A stretch of DNA of 18,141 nt from JAUNKE01 sp041784625 (GCA_041784625.1 JBHBDS010000085.1:1-18141); one strand, 5' to 3'; counted from the stretch's first letter, positions 6,489-13,836 are shown. Program-made: numbers and translations. The notes: generated by a model from the sequence alone, not told the origin.

Positions 6489-6683
6489 CGCTAGTTTTGC
6501 TAGAGTTTATCGAGGAAATGTATTTCAATTGGCATTTTGTAGATTTTTTTGCGCCATAGATTTTGGACAGTCAAGTCGTAGCTTTCGTTTTTCAAAGCTA
6601 GAATTACAAAAAATAATTTCTTGTGAATAATAACAAACAAAAAGGGTATTATTTGTACGTAAAGATAAGAAATGGAGGGTGTT

Positions 6684-7100
6684 ATGCTTAAAGAATTCAA
6701 AGAGTTTGCCTTAAAGGGCAATGTGATGGATCTTGCGGTTGCGGTGGTAATCGGGGGTGCGTTTGGAAAAATCGTTACGTCGCTTGTAAACGATGTGATT
6801 ATGCCGATTATTGGATTTTTGACTGCGGGAACGGATTTTACTGCGCTCAAAATCGTCCTTTCGCCAGCAGTGATGGAAAATGGGGAAGTGGTAACGGCGG
6901 AATCCGCAATTATGTATGGTAATTTTATCCAAAATATCGTGGACTTCTTCATTATTGCGTTTTGTATTTTTATTGCGGTAAAAGCAATCAACTCGCTCAA
7001 GAGAAAGCCAGAAGAAGTGCCAGAGGAAGAGCCAGAAACGCCAGAAGATATTTTGTTGCTTCGTGACATCAAAGAACTTTTGGAGAAAAACAATCAATAA
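6684..7100 (+). CDS. mscL: Large-conductance mechanosensitive channel MscL
   Basis: A 138-residue MscL, the pentameric inner-membrane channel that opens under membrane tension and releases solutes on hypo-osmotic shock. The N-terminal family signature is clear (F-K-E-F-A-L-K-G-N-V-M-D-L-A-V-A), followed by TM1 (about 14-42, including G-G-A-F-G-K-I-V). TM2 spans about 80-102 (F-I-Q-N-I-V-D-F-F-I-I-A-F), and the C-terminal amphipathic helix is acidic and ends in L-L-R-D-I-K-E-L-L. The start is ATG 6684, because GGAGGG at 6674-6679 is its ribosome binding site; the in-frame ATG at 6672 overlaps that site. The gene is monocistronic, with terminators on both sides. Confidence 0.96.
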   Translation: MLKEFKEFALKGNVMDLAVAVVIGGAFGKIVTSLVNDVIMPIIGFLTAGTDFTALKIVLSPAVMENGEVVTAESAIMYGNFIQNIVDFFIIAFCIFIAVKAINSLKRKPEEVPEEEPETPEDILLLRDIKELLEKNNQ

Positions 7101-7251
7101 TATGAAGATTCAGCAAGAAGCGAAACTATTGCAATAAATAGATTATGTTGCCTGTGGATTTGATGAAATAATTTCTGTGATTTTTTGCGACATAAAATCA
7201 GTGAAAAGAGTCTGATCTATTGCAGGATTTGCAGAGAACTTGAACTAGTGT

Positions 7252-7302
7252 AAAAAACTTCGGGAAATTTTCTAAGAGATAGAGAATGACCGAAGTTTTT
7301 TT
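7252..7302. terminator. Long hairpin terminator, probably bidirectional
   Basis: CTTCGG (7258-7263) pairs with CCGAAG (7290-7295), preceded by six A and followed by seven T. The inner part forms a second paired segment (ATTTTCT with AGAGAAT). The A-run and T-run allow termination in both directions. It ends the mscL transcript before the crt promoter. Confidence 0.85.
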
Positions 7303-7352
7303 GTGCTATAAATTTTATCTATTACAAAAAATAATAAATATGTGAAATAAGA

Positions 7353-7381
7353 TTTACAACTTCTGTGCTTTGGATTATTAT
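7353..7381 (+). promoter_or_regulatory. Promoter of crt
   Basis: TTTACA (7353-7358) and TATTAT (7376-7381) have the ideal 17-bp spacing, about 43 bases upstream of the crt start codon. Confidence 0.7.
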
Positions 7382-7423
7382 TAAAGAGAGAACAAATGAA
7401 AAACGAAATGAGAGGAGCAGGCT

Positions 7424-8194
7424 ATGGCAGAATTTGTAAATGTAAAAAAAGAATCTGGAATTTTTACGATAACTTTGGACAATCCAAAAACGCTGAATGC
7501 CTTGGACAATCAAATGCTTTCGGAGATTGAAGAAGCATTTGTCCAAGCGAGAAATGACGACGAGGTGCGTGTAGTGATCCTTACGGGCTCGGGCAAATCT
7601 TTTGTCGCAGGTGCTGACATCAAGGCGATGAGCACGATGAATGCAGAGGAGGCAAAAGTTTTTGGAGCAAAAGGTGCGGGCGTGTTCCGTATGATTGAAA
7701 AGTTACCAAAGCCAGTAATAGCAGCGGTGAATGGCTTTGCTCTTGGCGGCGGCTGTGAGCTCGCTATGGCTTGCGACATTCGCATCGCATCGACCAAGGC
7801 AAAGTTTGGACAACCAGAAGTTGGGCTGGGAATCACACCAGGATTTTCGGGAACGCAAAGACTTCCTCGCATCGTTGGCATTGGCAAGGCAAAAGAGCTG
7901 ATTTTCTCGGGAAATATTATCTCGGGTGAAGAGGCGCACAAGATTGGACTTGCAGATCAAGTGGTTGAGCCAGAACAATTGATGGAAACGGCAGAGGCGC
8001 TCGCACAAAAAATCGCATCAAACGGTAACGTTGCAGTTGCGTTGTCCAAACAAGCAATCAACGACGGATTGCAGATGGACATTGACCGTGGAATCGAAAT
8101 GGAAGTGGCACTCTTTGCGCTTTGTTTTGCAACAGAAGATCAGAAAGAAGGAATGAGCGCATTTTTGGAGAAACGACCACCAAATTTCCGCTAG
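7424..8194 (+). CDS. crt: 3-hydroxybutyryl-CoA dehydratase (crotonase)
   Basis: A 256-residue enoyl-CoA hydratase family enzyme that interconverts 3-hydroxybutyryl-CoA and crotonyl-CoA in the cytoplasm. The crotonase fold motifs are present: A-G-A-D-I-K (62-67, CoA and oxyanion-hole region), G-G-G-C-E-L-A (108-114) and Q-P-E-V-G-L-G (130-136). The two catalytic glutamates expected for hydratases are present as Glu112 and Glu132, with the same 20-residue spacing as the rat enzyme pair. The length is typical. ATG 7424 has GAGGAG at 7412-7417 with a 6-base gap. It has its own promoter and is followed after 103 bases by hbd, which has a second promoter. A short-chain (C4) role is inferred from the neighbours hbd, thl, bcd and etfBA. 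Confidence 0.93.
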   Translation: MAEFVNVKKESGIFTITLDNPKTLNALDNQMLSEIEEAFVQARNDDEVRVVILTGSGKSFVAGADIKAMSTMNAEEAKVFGAKGAGVFRMIEKLPKPVIAAVNGFALGGGCELAMACDIRIASTKAKFGQPEVGLGITPGFSGTQRLPRIVGIGKAKELIFSGNIISGEEAHKIGLADQVVEPEQLMETAEALAQKIASNGNVAVALSKQAINDGLQMDIDRGIEMEVALFALCFATEDQKEGMSAFLEKRPPNFR

Positions 8195-8221
8195 AAAAGT
8201 CATATTTTTTTAGATATTATA

Positions 8222-8251
8222 TTGACGAAGAAAGCGTTTTTGTGGTATGTT
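8222..8251 (+). promoter_or_regulatory. Promoter of hbd
   Basis: TTGACG (8222-8227) and TATGTT (8246-8251) are spaced by 18 bp, with TGG just upstream of the -10 as an extended -10. The palindrome at 8249-8260 overlaps its downstream end. Confidence 0.65.
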
Positions 8252-8277
8252 AATGTTAACGGTAACGTTATAGTTGC
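8249..8277. promoter_or_regulatory. Candidate operator: palindrome and hexamer series at the hbd promoter
   Basis: GTTAA-TG-TTAAC (8249-8260) is a perfect inverted repeat overlapping the -10. The sequence continues as a hexamer-like series (GTTAAT, GTTAAC, GGTAAC, GTTATA, GTTGCA). A 20-base part of it (8258-8277) matches 8021-8040 inside crt with two differences. The position suggests repressor control; the regulator is unknown. The half-site spacing does not fit the usual Rex site. Confidence 0.4.
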
Positions 8278-8297
8278 ATTTTAGTTGGAGGTACATG

Positions 8298-9137
8298 ATG
8301 AAAGTTTGTATTATCGGAAATGGGACAATGGGTGCAGGAATTGCACAAACCTTTGCACAAGCGGGACATACAGTGGTGATCAAAGGACGATCAGAGGCAT
8401 CGGTTACAAAAGCGATTGCAGGAATCGAAAAAGGCTTGAGTAAATTGGTAGAAAAAGGCAAGCTTGAAGAAGAAAAGAAAAATGCGACCATGAGCAATAT
8501 TTCTTTTGCGCTTGACTATGAGGGATGCAAAGACGCAGAGCTTTATATTGAAGCGGTTGCAGAAGATATGGAAACTAAAAAAGCAACTTTTGATGAGGTT
8601 GCAAAACATTGTTCAAAAGACGCAATTTTTGCGACAAACACTTCTTCGTTATCGATTACAGAGATTGCATCCGTAACAGATCGTGCGGACAAAGTAATCG
8701 GAATGCATTTCTTCAATCCAGTACCAATGATGAAATTGGTTGAGGTAATCAAAGGGAAACAAACTTCGGACGAACTTTGCGAGCAAATCGTAGAGCTTTC
8801 CAAAGCAATTGGAAAAGTTCCAGTAATCGTAGACGAAGCACCGGGATTTGTTGTAAATCGAATTCTTGTTCCTATGATCAACGAAGCGGTTGGCATTTTG
8901 GCAGACGGCGTTGCTTCTGCGGCAGATATTGACGAGGCGATGAAACTCGGTGCAAACCATCCAATGGGACCACTTGCACTTGGCGATTTGATCGGACTGG
9001 ATGTTTGCTTGGCGATTATGGAAGTATTGTACAACGAATTTGGAGACTCGAAGTACAGACCACATCCATTGCTAAGAAAAATGGTTCGTGCAAATCAACT
9101 AGGACGAAAAACGAAAGTTGGATTCTTCAACTACTAA
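8298..9137 (+). CDS. hbd: 3-hydroxybutyryl-CoA dehydrogenase
   Basis: A 279-residue NAD(P)-dependent enzyme interconverting acetoacetyl-CoA and 3-hydroxybutyryl-CoA. The N-terminal Rossmann fold has G-N-G-T-M-G (7-12). The active-site residues align with the known family set: Ser116, His137 (in G-M-H-F-F-N-P), Glu149 and Asn187 (in P-G-F-V-V-N-R), with the same relative spacing as in the human enzyme. The C-terminal domain contains N-H-P-M-G-P-L-A-L-G-D-L-I-G-L-D. The length is typical. ATG 8298 is chosen because GGAGG (8287-8291) lies 6 bases upstream; ATG 8295 is an in-frame alternative. No terminator follows directly, so its transcript should run into the lysine riboswitch. Confidence 0.95.
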   Translation: MKVCIIGNGTMGAGIAQTFAQAGHTVVIKGRSEASVTKAIAGIEKGLSKLVEKGKLEEEKKNATMSNISFALDYEGCKDAELYIEAVAEDMETKKATFDEVAKHCSKDAIFATNTSSLSITEIASVTDRADKVIGMHFFNPVPMMKLVEVIKGKQTSDELCEQIVELSKAIGKVPVIVDEAPGFVVNRILVPMINEAVGILADGVASAADIDEAMKLGANHPMGPLALGDLIGLDVCLAIMEVLYNEFGDSKYRPHPLLRKMVRANQLGRKTKVGFFNY

Positions 9138-9163
9138 GAACCATCCATAATAAAATATTAGGT

Positions 9164-9327
9164 TAAATAGAGGAGCATTGTGACAGGTAGTAATAATCAT
9201 TGATGGAAAGGGCATTTCGATTATTACGAAGGTTTACATTGCCGAAAGGAATGACTGCCAGTGATCATTTCTTGGGGAACTTGCAAAAAGCAGTTCACTG
9301 TCATATCTTGATATGGGGCGCTATTTA
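9164..9327 (+). ncRNA. Lysine riboswitch (L-box) aptamer upstream of thl-bcd-etfBA
   Basis: A cis-acting RNA that should bind L-lysine. Hand folding gives the five-helix L-box architecture. P1: 9164-9170 with 9321-9327. P2: lower 9175-9183 with 9234-9242 (one mismatch), a loop-E-like AGTA/GAA region, and upper 9190-9198 with 9219-9227 (9 perfect pairs). P3: 9246-9254 with 9265-9273. P4: 9277-9284 with 9290-9296. P5: 9302-9307 with 9310-9315. L2 GGCA (9211-9214) can pair with L3 TGCC (9256-9259), as in the known loop-loop contact. The junction boxes match the family: AGAGGAGC (9169-9176; usual AGAGGUGC), GCCGAA (9241-9246), CTGTCA (9298-9303) and GGGGCGCTA (9315-9323). It lies 26 bases after the hbd stop and about 100 bases before thl. 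Confidence 0.9.
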
Positions 9328-9359
9328 TGACATATTATTTTGTCATGGGTAGCGCTTTT
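9318..9359 (+). terminator. Expression-platform terminator of the lysine riboswitch
   Basis: GCGCTATTTATGACA (9318-9332) pairs over 15 bp, including three G-T pairs, with TGTCATGGGTAGCGC (9341-9355), with an 8-base loop, followed by TTTTATAT. Its 5' arm includes the 3' strand of P1 (9321-9327), so aptamer P1 and the full terminator cannot form together. With P1 formed, only about five pairs (TGACA/TGTCA) remain. Confidence 0.8.
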
Positions 9360-9425
9360 ATATGATGTATTGATGTAGACGGATGATGTTATTTTATGAA
9401 GCATAATGAAGTAAAGGAGACAAAT

Positions 9426-10601
9426 ATGAGAGAAGTAGTAATAGCAAGTGCTGCTAGAACAGCAATTGGATCATTTGGTGGAGCGCTAGCAGGAGTTTCT
9501 GCAAGAGAGCTTGGTGCAATCGCAGCAAAAGAAGCGATCAAAAGAGCAGGTATCACACCAGATCAAATCGATGAGTCGATTATCGGAAATGTTCTTTCGG
9601 CAGGACTTGGACAAAATGTCGCTCGTCAAGTATCGATTGACGCAGGAATCCCTGTGGAAAAACCAGCGATGAGCATTAACATCGTATGTGGTTCAGGACT
9701 TCGCTCTGTATCAATGGCAGCTCAGATGATCGCACTTGGTGATGCGGACATCGTGCTTGCGGGTGGAACAGAGAGCATGAGCCAAGCGCCGTATGTTGAC
9801 AAATCGCAACGTTGGGGACAAAGAATGGGAAATGCGACTCTAGTGGACGTGATGGTAAACGACGGACTTACTGACGCATTCAACAACTACCACATGGGAA
9901 TCACTGCAGAAAATCTTGCAGAAAAATATGAGCTGACTCGTGAAATGCAAGATGAGCTTGCAGTAACAAGCCAAAATCGTGCGGAAAAAGCGAACAAAGA
10001 AGGAAAATTTGTGGATGAAATCGTTCCAGTGGTAATTTCTTCCAAAAAAGGTGATGTAGTAGTTGACAAAGACGAGTACATCAAAGAAGGAATGACCATG
10101 GAAAAAATCGGCAAGCTAAAACCAGCTTTCAAAAAAGATGGAACAGTAACCGCAGGAAATGCATCGGGGATCAATGATGGTGCAGCGATGCTTGTACTCA
10201 TGTCCAAAGAAAAAGCACAAGAACTTGGCGTAGAACCTCTTGCAACAATCGTATCGTATGCGACAAGCGGTGTGGATCCATCCATCATGGGATACGGACC
10301 AGTGCCAACCGTAGAAAAAGCGCTCAAAAAAGCAAATCTTTCGATGGCAGACATCGACCTTGTTGAAGCAAACGAGGCATTTGCATCCCAAGCACTTTCG
10401 GTAGCAAAAGGTCTAAACTTTGATATGGAAAAAGTAAATGTAAACGGTGGAGCGATTGCACTAGGACATCCAATCGGAGCATCTGGAGCAAGAATTCTAA
10501 CCACACTTCTTTACGAAATGAAACGTTCTGACAAAAAAACAGGACTTGCAACACTTTGTATCGGCGGCGGAATGGGAACCGCAGTGATCGTAAAAAGGTA
10601 A
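9426..10601 (+). CDS. thl: Acetyl-CoA acetyltransferase (thiolase)
   Basis: A 391-residue biosynthetic-type thiolase that interconverts two acetyl-CoA with acetoacetyl-CoA and CoA. The catalytic residues sit at the classical positions: acylated Cys88 in V-C-G-S-G-L-R-S, His348 in A-L-G-H-P-I-G-A-S-G-A, and Cys378 in L-C-I-G-G-G-M-G. The length is that of the bacterial family. The start is ATG 9426 (MREVVIASAARTAIG), with AAAGGAG at 9413-9419; the in-frame ATG at 9396 adds ten atypical residues that include the ribosome binding site. It is the first gene after the lysine riboswitch and is followed by bcd, etfB and etfA. In lysine fermentation this enzyme would cleave acetoacetyl-CoA to acetyl-CoA for ATP formation; in sugar or acetate metabolism it would run the other way. 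Confidence 0.95.
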   Translation: MREVVIASAARTAIGSFGGALAGVSARELGAIAAKEAIKRAGITPDQIDESIIGNVLSAGLGQNVARQVSIDAGIPVEKPAMSINIVCGSGLRSVSMAAQMIALGDADIVLAGGTESMSQAPYVDKSQRWGQRMGNATLVDVMVNDGLTDAFNNYHMGITAENLAEKYELTREMQDELAVTSQNRAEKANKEGKFVDEIVPVVISSKKGDVVVDKDEYIKEGMTMEKIGKLKPAFKKDGTVTAGNASGINDGAAMLVLMSKEKAQELGVEPLATIVSYATSGVDPSIMGYGPVPTVEKALKKANLSMADIDLVEANEAFASQALSVAKGLNFDMEKVNVNGGAIALGHPIGASGARILTTLLYEMKRSDKKTGLATLCIGGGMGTAVIVKR

Positions 10602-10610
10602 TAGGATAAA

Positions 10611-10639
10611 GCAAAGCTCCTCATTGCGAGGAGCAATGC
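10611..10639 (+). other. mRNA hairpin between thl and bcd
   Basis: GCTCCTC (10616-10622) and GAGGAGC (10628-10634) form a 7-bp stem with an ATTGC loop, with an outer GCA/TGC segment. No T-run follows, so it is unlikely to terminate. The left arm is also complementary to the bcd ribosome binding site (AGGAGG, 10671-10676), so it might tune bcd translation or mark an RNA-processing site. Confidence 0.4.
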
Positions 10640-10681
10640 TATATCACATATAGATTAATTTTTAATTAACAGGAGGAAGAG

Positions 10682-11821
10682 ATGAATTTTAGTTTTAGCA
10701 AGGAGCAACTACTCCTAAAAGAAATGTTAAAAGAATTTGCTCAAAACGAAGTGAAACCACTTGCTGCGGAAATCGATGAAGAAGAACGATTCCCAGAAGA
10801 AACCGTTGCGAAAATGGTTAAAGTTGGGATGATGGGGATTCCTTTTTCCAAACAATATGGCGGATCTGGAGCAGGTTATCTGGAGTATGTGATGGCAGTG
10901 GAAGAACTTTCCAAAGTATGTGCGACTACTGGAGTAATTTTGTCCGCACACACATCTTTGGGAGCAGCACCAATTGCTGAATGGGGTACAGAAGAGCAAA
11001 AACAAAAATTCCTTGTACCACTTGCAAACGGAACACATTTAGGAGCTTTTGGTCTTACAGAGCCAAACGCAGGAACTGATGCAGCTGGACAACAAACAAC
11101 AGCAGTATTGGATGGCGATGAGTATGTGCTCAACGGATCAAAAATATTTATCACGAATGCAATGTATGCGGATACATACATCGTCATGGCGATGACTGAC
11201 AAATCTCAAGGAACAAGAGGGATTTCTGCATTCATCGTTGAAAAAGGCAGAGAAGGATTCTCCTTTGGACCAAAAGAAAAGAAAATGGGAATCAGAGGAT
11301 CTGCAACTTGTGAACTTGTTTTTGAAAATGTAAGAATCCCAAAAGAAAATCTTTTGGCAAAAGAGGGCGCAGGATTCAAAGTTGCGATGAAAACTCTTGA
11401 TGGCGGACGTATCGGTATCGCTGCTCAAGCACTTGGTATTGCACAAGGTGCAATTGATGAAACAATCGCATATGTAAAAGAAAGAAAACAATTTGGTCGC
11501 TCAATTGCTCAATTCCAAAATACTCAATTCCAACTAGCTGATATGCAAGCAAAAGTTGACGCAGCTCGTCTCCTTGTTTATCGTGCAGCGGATTCAAAAG
11601 ACAAAGGTCTTCCATACGGAGTTCATGCAGCAATGGCAAAACTATTTGCAGCTGAAACAGCAATGGAAGTTACAACAAAATGCGTTCAACTATTTGGTGG
11701 ATACGGATACACAAGAGAATATCCAGTAGAGCGTATGATGAGAGATGCGAAAATTACAGAAATTTACGAAGGTACATCCGAAGTTCAAAGAATGGTAATT
11801 TCAGCAAACCTATTAAAATAG
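10682..11821 (+). CDS. bcd: Butyryl-CoA dehydrogenase (short-chain acyl-CoA dehydrogenase)
   Basis: A 379-residue FAD flavoprotein that reduces crotonyl-CoA to butyryl-CoA. Both acyl-CoA dehydrogenase signatures are present: G-A-F-G-L-T-E-P-N-A-G-T-D-A in the first half, and Q-L-F-G-G-Y-G-Y-T-R-E-Y-P-V-E-R-M-M-R-D near the C-terminus. The catalytic base is Glu363 in I-Y-E-G-T-S-E-V-Q-R, the usual position in short- and medium-chain enzymes. ATG 10682 has AGGAGG at 10671-10676 with a 5-base gap. etfB follows 15 bases later. In Clostridia this enzyme forms a complex with EtfAB that couples crotonyl-CoA reduction by NADH to ferredoxin reduction (electron bifurcation); that activity is inferred here from the gene order. 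Confidence 0.95.
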   Translation: MNFSFSKEQLLLKEMLKEFAQNEVKPLAAEIDEEERFPEETVAKMVKVGMMGIPFSKQYGGSGAGYLEYVMAVEELSKVCATTGVILSAHTSLGAAPIAEWGTEEQKQKFLVPLANGTHLGAFGLTEPNAGTDAAGQQTTAVLDGDEYVLNGSKIFITNAMYADTYIVMAMTDKSQGTRGISAFIVEKGREGFSFGPKEKKMGIRGSATCELVFENVRIPKENLLAKEGAGFKVAMKTLDGGRIGIAAQALGIAQGAIDETIAYVKERKQFGRSIAQFQNTQFQLADMQAKVDAARLLVYRAADSKDKGLPYGVHAAMAKLFAAETAMEVTTKCVQLFGGYGYTREYPVERMMRDAKITEIYEGTSEVQRMVISANLLK

Positions 11822-11836
11822 TATAAGGAGAGAGTT

Positions 11837-12619
11837 ATGAAAATTGTAGTTTGTATAAAACAGGTTCCAGATACTACTGAGGTAAAGCTGGATCCAAAAA
11901 CTGGAACATTGATTCGTGATGGAGTTCCATCCATCATCAACCCTGATGACAAAGCGGGACTTGAGGCAGCGCTAAGAATCAAAGATCAAATCGGCGCACA
12001 TGTTACGGTTCTTACTATGGGACCAATGCAAGCAGATATTGCTCTTCGTGAAGCATTGGCGATGGGAGCAGACCATGCGATTCTTCTTTCGGACAGAGCA
12101 TTCGCGGGTTCAGATACTTGGGCGACTTCTTCTGCACTTGCAGGTGCGCTTCGCAAAATCGACTACGATCTAATCATCGCTGGTCGACAAGCAATCGACG
12201 GAGATACTGCGCAAGTTGGGCCACAAATCGCTGAGCATTTGCAAATTCCATCCATCAGCTACGTGGAAGAAATCACAGCGAAAGAAGGCGAAGTGGTTGT
12301 AAAACGTTCGTTTGAAGATGGATATCAAATGATTAAAGCAAAAACTCCGCTACTAATCACAGCACTCAAAGAGCTAAACGAAGCAAGATATATGCACATT
12401 CAAGGGATCTTTGAATCTTTTGAAGAGGGCAAAGTAGAAGTTTGGTCTGTAAACGATATCGAAGTAGATATGGCAAATCTCGGACTCAAAGGTTCTCCAA
12501 CAAAAGTTAAAAAATCCTTTACAAAAGGTGCAAAAACAGCTGGAAAACTATTTGACGTACCAGCTCAAGAAGGTGCTCAAATTATCGTGGATAAATTACA
12601 AGAAAAATTCTTGCTGTAA
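11837..12619 (+). CDS. etfB: Electron transfer flavoprotein beta subunit
   Basis: A 260-residue EtfB that carries a flavin and receives electrons from NADH in the Bcd-Etf complex. The N-terminus is typical (MKIVVCIKQVPDTTEVKLD), followed by N-P-D-D-K-A-G-L-E-A-A-L-R, the A-M-G-A-D-H-A-I-L-L-S-D nucleotide-binding region and G-R-Q-A-I-D-G-D-T-A-Q-V-G-P, all hallmarks of the family. The length matches clostridial Bcd-associated EtfB. ATG 11837 has AAGGAG at 11825-11830 with a 6-base gap. It lies directly between bcd and etfA, so a Bcd-EtfAB complex is expected. Confidence 0.95.
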   Translation: MKIVVCIKQVPDTTEVKLDPKTGTLIRDGVPSIINPDDKAGLEAALRIKDQIGAHVTVLTMGPMQADIALREALAMGADHAILLSDRAFAGSDTWATSSALAGALRKIDYDLIIAGRQAIDGDTAQVGPQIAEHLQIPSISYVEEITAKEGEVVVKRSFEDGYQMIKAKTPLLITALKELNEARYMHIQGIFESFEEGKVEVWSVNDIEVDMANLGLKGSPTKVKKSFTKGAKTAGKLFDVPAQEGAQIIVDKLQEKFLL

Positions 12620-12634
12620 TTAAGGAGGGGTAAC

Positions 12635-13651
12635 GTGTTTTCAGAATATAGAGGAATAATGGTATTTATCGAGCAAAGAGATAATGTAGTCCAAAAAGTT
12701 TCGATGGAATTGCTTGGTAAAGGAAGAGAACTTGCAGATACTCTGGGAGTAGGAGTGACTGCAGCAGTATTGGGACATAATATCGAAAACCTTGCACAAG
12801 ATTTGATTGCACATGGTGCAGACAAAGTGGTGATGGTGGATCATGAAATGCTCAAACTTTATGTTACAGAGCCATATACAAAAGCGCTTTTCTCCGTTGT
12901 CCAAGAAGAAAAACCAGAAATCGTGCTATTTGGAGCAACATCAATCGGTCGTGACCTTGCACCAAAAGTTTCTGCACGTGTTCATACTGGTCTTACTGCG
13001 GACTGTACAAGTCTGGAAATCGAAGAAGAAACAAGAAATCTTCTGATGACTCGTCCAGCGTTTGGTGGAAATATCATGGCAACAATCATCTGTCCAGATT
13101 TTAGACCACAAATGAGTACCGTACGTCCAGGCGTTATGCAAAAAATGGCTGCAGATCACAGCAGAACAGGTACTGTTGTAAAACATGACGCAGGTCTTGT
13201 TGCGTCAGATATGAATGTAGAAATTCTTGAATACGTAAAAGAAACAAAAGCGAAAGCAAATATCGAAGAGGCTGGAATCCTTATTTCTGCTGGACGTGGT
13301 GTTGGTAGTAAAGAAAACATCGAGCCACTATTCGAACTTTCGAACACAATTGGCGGATTGGTTTCTGGATCAAGAGCGGTTATCGACCTTGGATGGCTAG
13401 ACAAAGATCGCCAAGTTGGACAAACAGGAAAAACAGTTCGTCCAGACGTGTACTTTGCTTGCGGTATCTCTGGAGCGATCCAACATATCGCAGGTATGGA
13501 AGAATCCGAATTTATCATCGCAATCAACAAAAATCCAGAGGCGGCAATTTTTGAAGTTGCTGATCTAGGAATCGTTGGCGATGTTGGAAAAGTTGTGCCA
13601 CTTGTTACCGATCTAATCAAAAAAGTAAAAGCGGAACAACAATCCAAGTAG
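12635..13651 (+). CDS. etfA: Electron transfer flavoprotein alpha subunit
   Basis: A 338-residue EtfA. The N-terminal domain is typical of the alpha subunit. The C-terminal FAD-binding domain carries the family signature: S-A-G-R-G-V-G, then G-S-R-A-V-I-D-L-G-W and R-Q-V-G-Q-T-G-K-T-V-R-P-D-V-Y-F-A-C-G-I-S-G-A-I-Q-H, then I-N-K-N-P-E-A-A-I-F. No extra N-terminal ferredoxin domain is present. The start is GTG 12635, supported by AAGGAGG at 12622-12628 with a 6-base gap. It is the last gene of the thl-bcd-etfBA unit, and a terminator follows about 100 bases downstream. Confidence 0.95.
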   Translation: MFSEYRGIMVFIEQRDNVVQKVSMELLGKGRELADTLGVGVTAAVLGHNIENLAQDLIAHGADKVVMVDHEMLKLYVTEPYTKALFSVVQEEKPEIVLFGATSIGRDLAPKVSARVHTGLTADCTSLEIEEETRNLLMTRPAFGGNIMATIICPDFRPQMSTVRPGVMQKMAADHSRTGTVVKHDAGLVASDMNVEILEYVKETKAKANIEEAGILISAGRGVGSKENIEPLFELSNTIGGLVSGSRAVIDLGWLDKDRQVGQTGKTVRPDVYFACGISGAIQHIAGMEESEFIIAINKNPEAAIFEVADLGIVGDVGKVVPLVTDLIKKVKAEQQSK

Positions 13652-13755
13652 GACAAGCTGAGACCAAGTAGTAATATAGATAAAATATTGGAAGATCATA
13701 CGACTTGCTCGCATGTCGCCAATCATAAATTCAAAAGTAAATCCGAAAAAATATA

Positions 13756-13794
13756 GAGAGGCAATGCTGCGATTTGGCATTGTCTCTCGCTTTT
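13756..13794 (+). terminator. Terminator of the thl-bcd-etfBA operon
   Basis: GAGAGGCAATGC (13756-13767) pairs with GCATTGTCTCTC (13777-13788), a 12-bp stem with one G-T pair and a 9-base loop, followed by GC and TTTT. Confidence 0.75.
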
Positions 13795-13827
13795 GCGGAT
13801 AATTTTCTACTATGGTTAAGCGAAATA

Positions 13828-13836
13828 TGTTATAAT
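13828..13836 (+). promoter_or_regulatory. Promoter of trpS (extended -10)
   Basis: TGT followed directly by a perfect TATAAT (13831-13836), about 30 bases before the trpS start codon. No strong -35 is visible, which an extended -10 can compensate. Confidence 0.7.

Larger units (their letters stand above)
6355..6683 (+). other. Intergenic region between the flotillin operon and mscL
   Basis: It holds an imperfect inverted repeat soon after the operon end (TGGAATAAATGAAT at about 6360 against ATTCATTATTTCCA at about 6404), a segment resembling an IS3-family end (6430-6449), a clear terminator (6458-6488), and an AT-rich stretch before mscL with TATTAT at about 6647 as the only promoter-like element. 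No gene is supported. Confidence 0.6.
7101..7423 (+). other. Intergenic region between mscL and crt
   Basis: It contains a hairpin TGATTTT/AAAATCA (7178-7184 with 7194-7200) of unknown role, a strong terminator (7252-7302) and a good promoter (7353-7381) for crt. No coding region and no riboswitch aptamer were recognised here. Confidence 0.6.

Noticed and set aside
8249..8260. A Rex (redox) operator at the hbd promoter
   Set aside because: GTTAA and TTAAC halves are present but are separated by 2 rather than 4 bases, and the outer TT/AA bases are missing, so it does not fit the usual Rex site.
9396..9425. An N-terminal extension of thiolase from ATG 9396
   Set aside because: The ten extra residues include the ribosome binding site of ATG 9426, and the thiolase family begins at that methionine.
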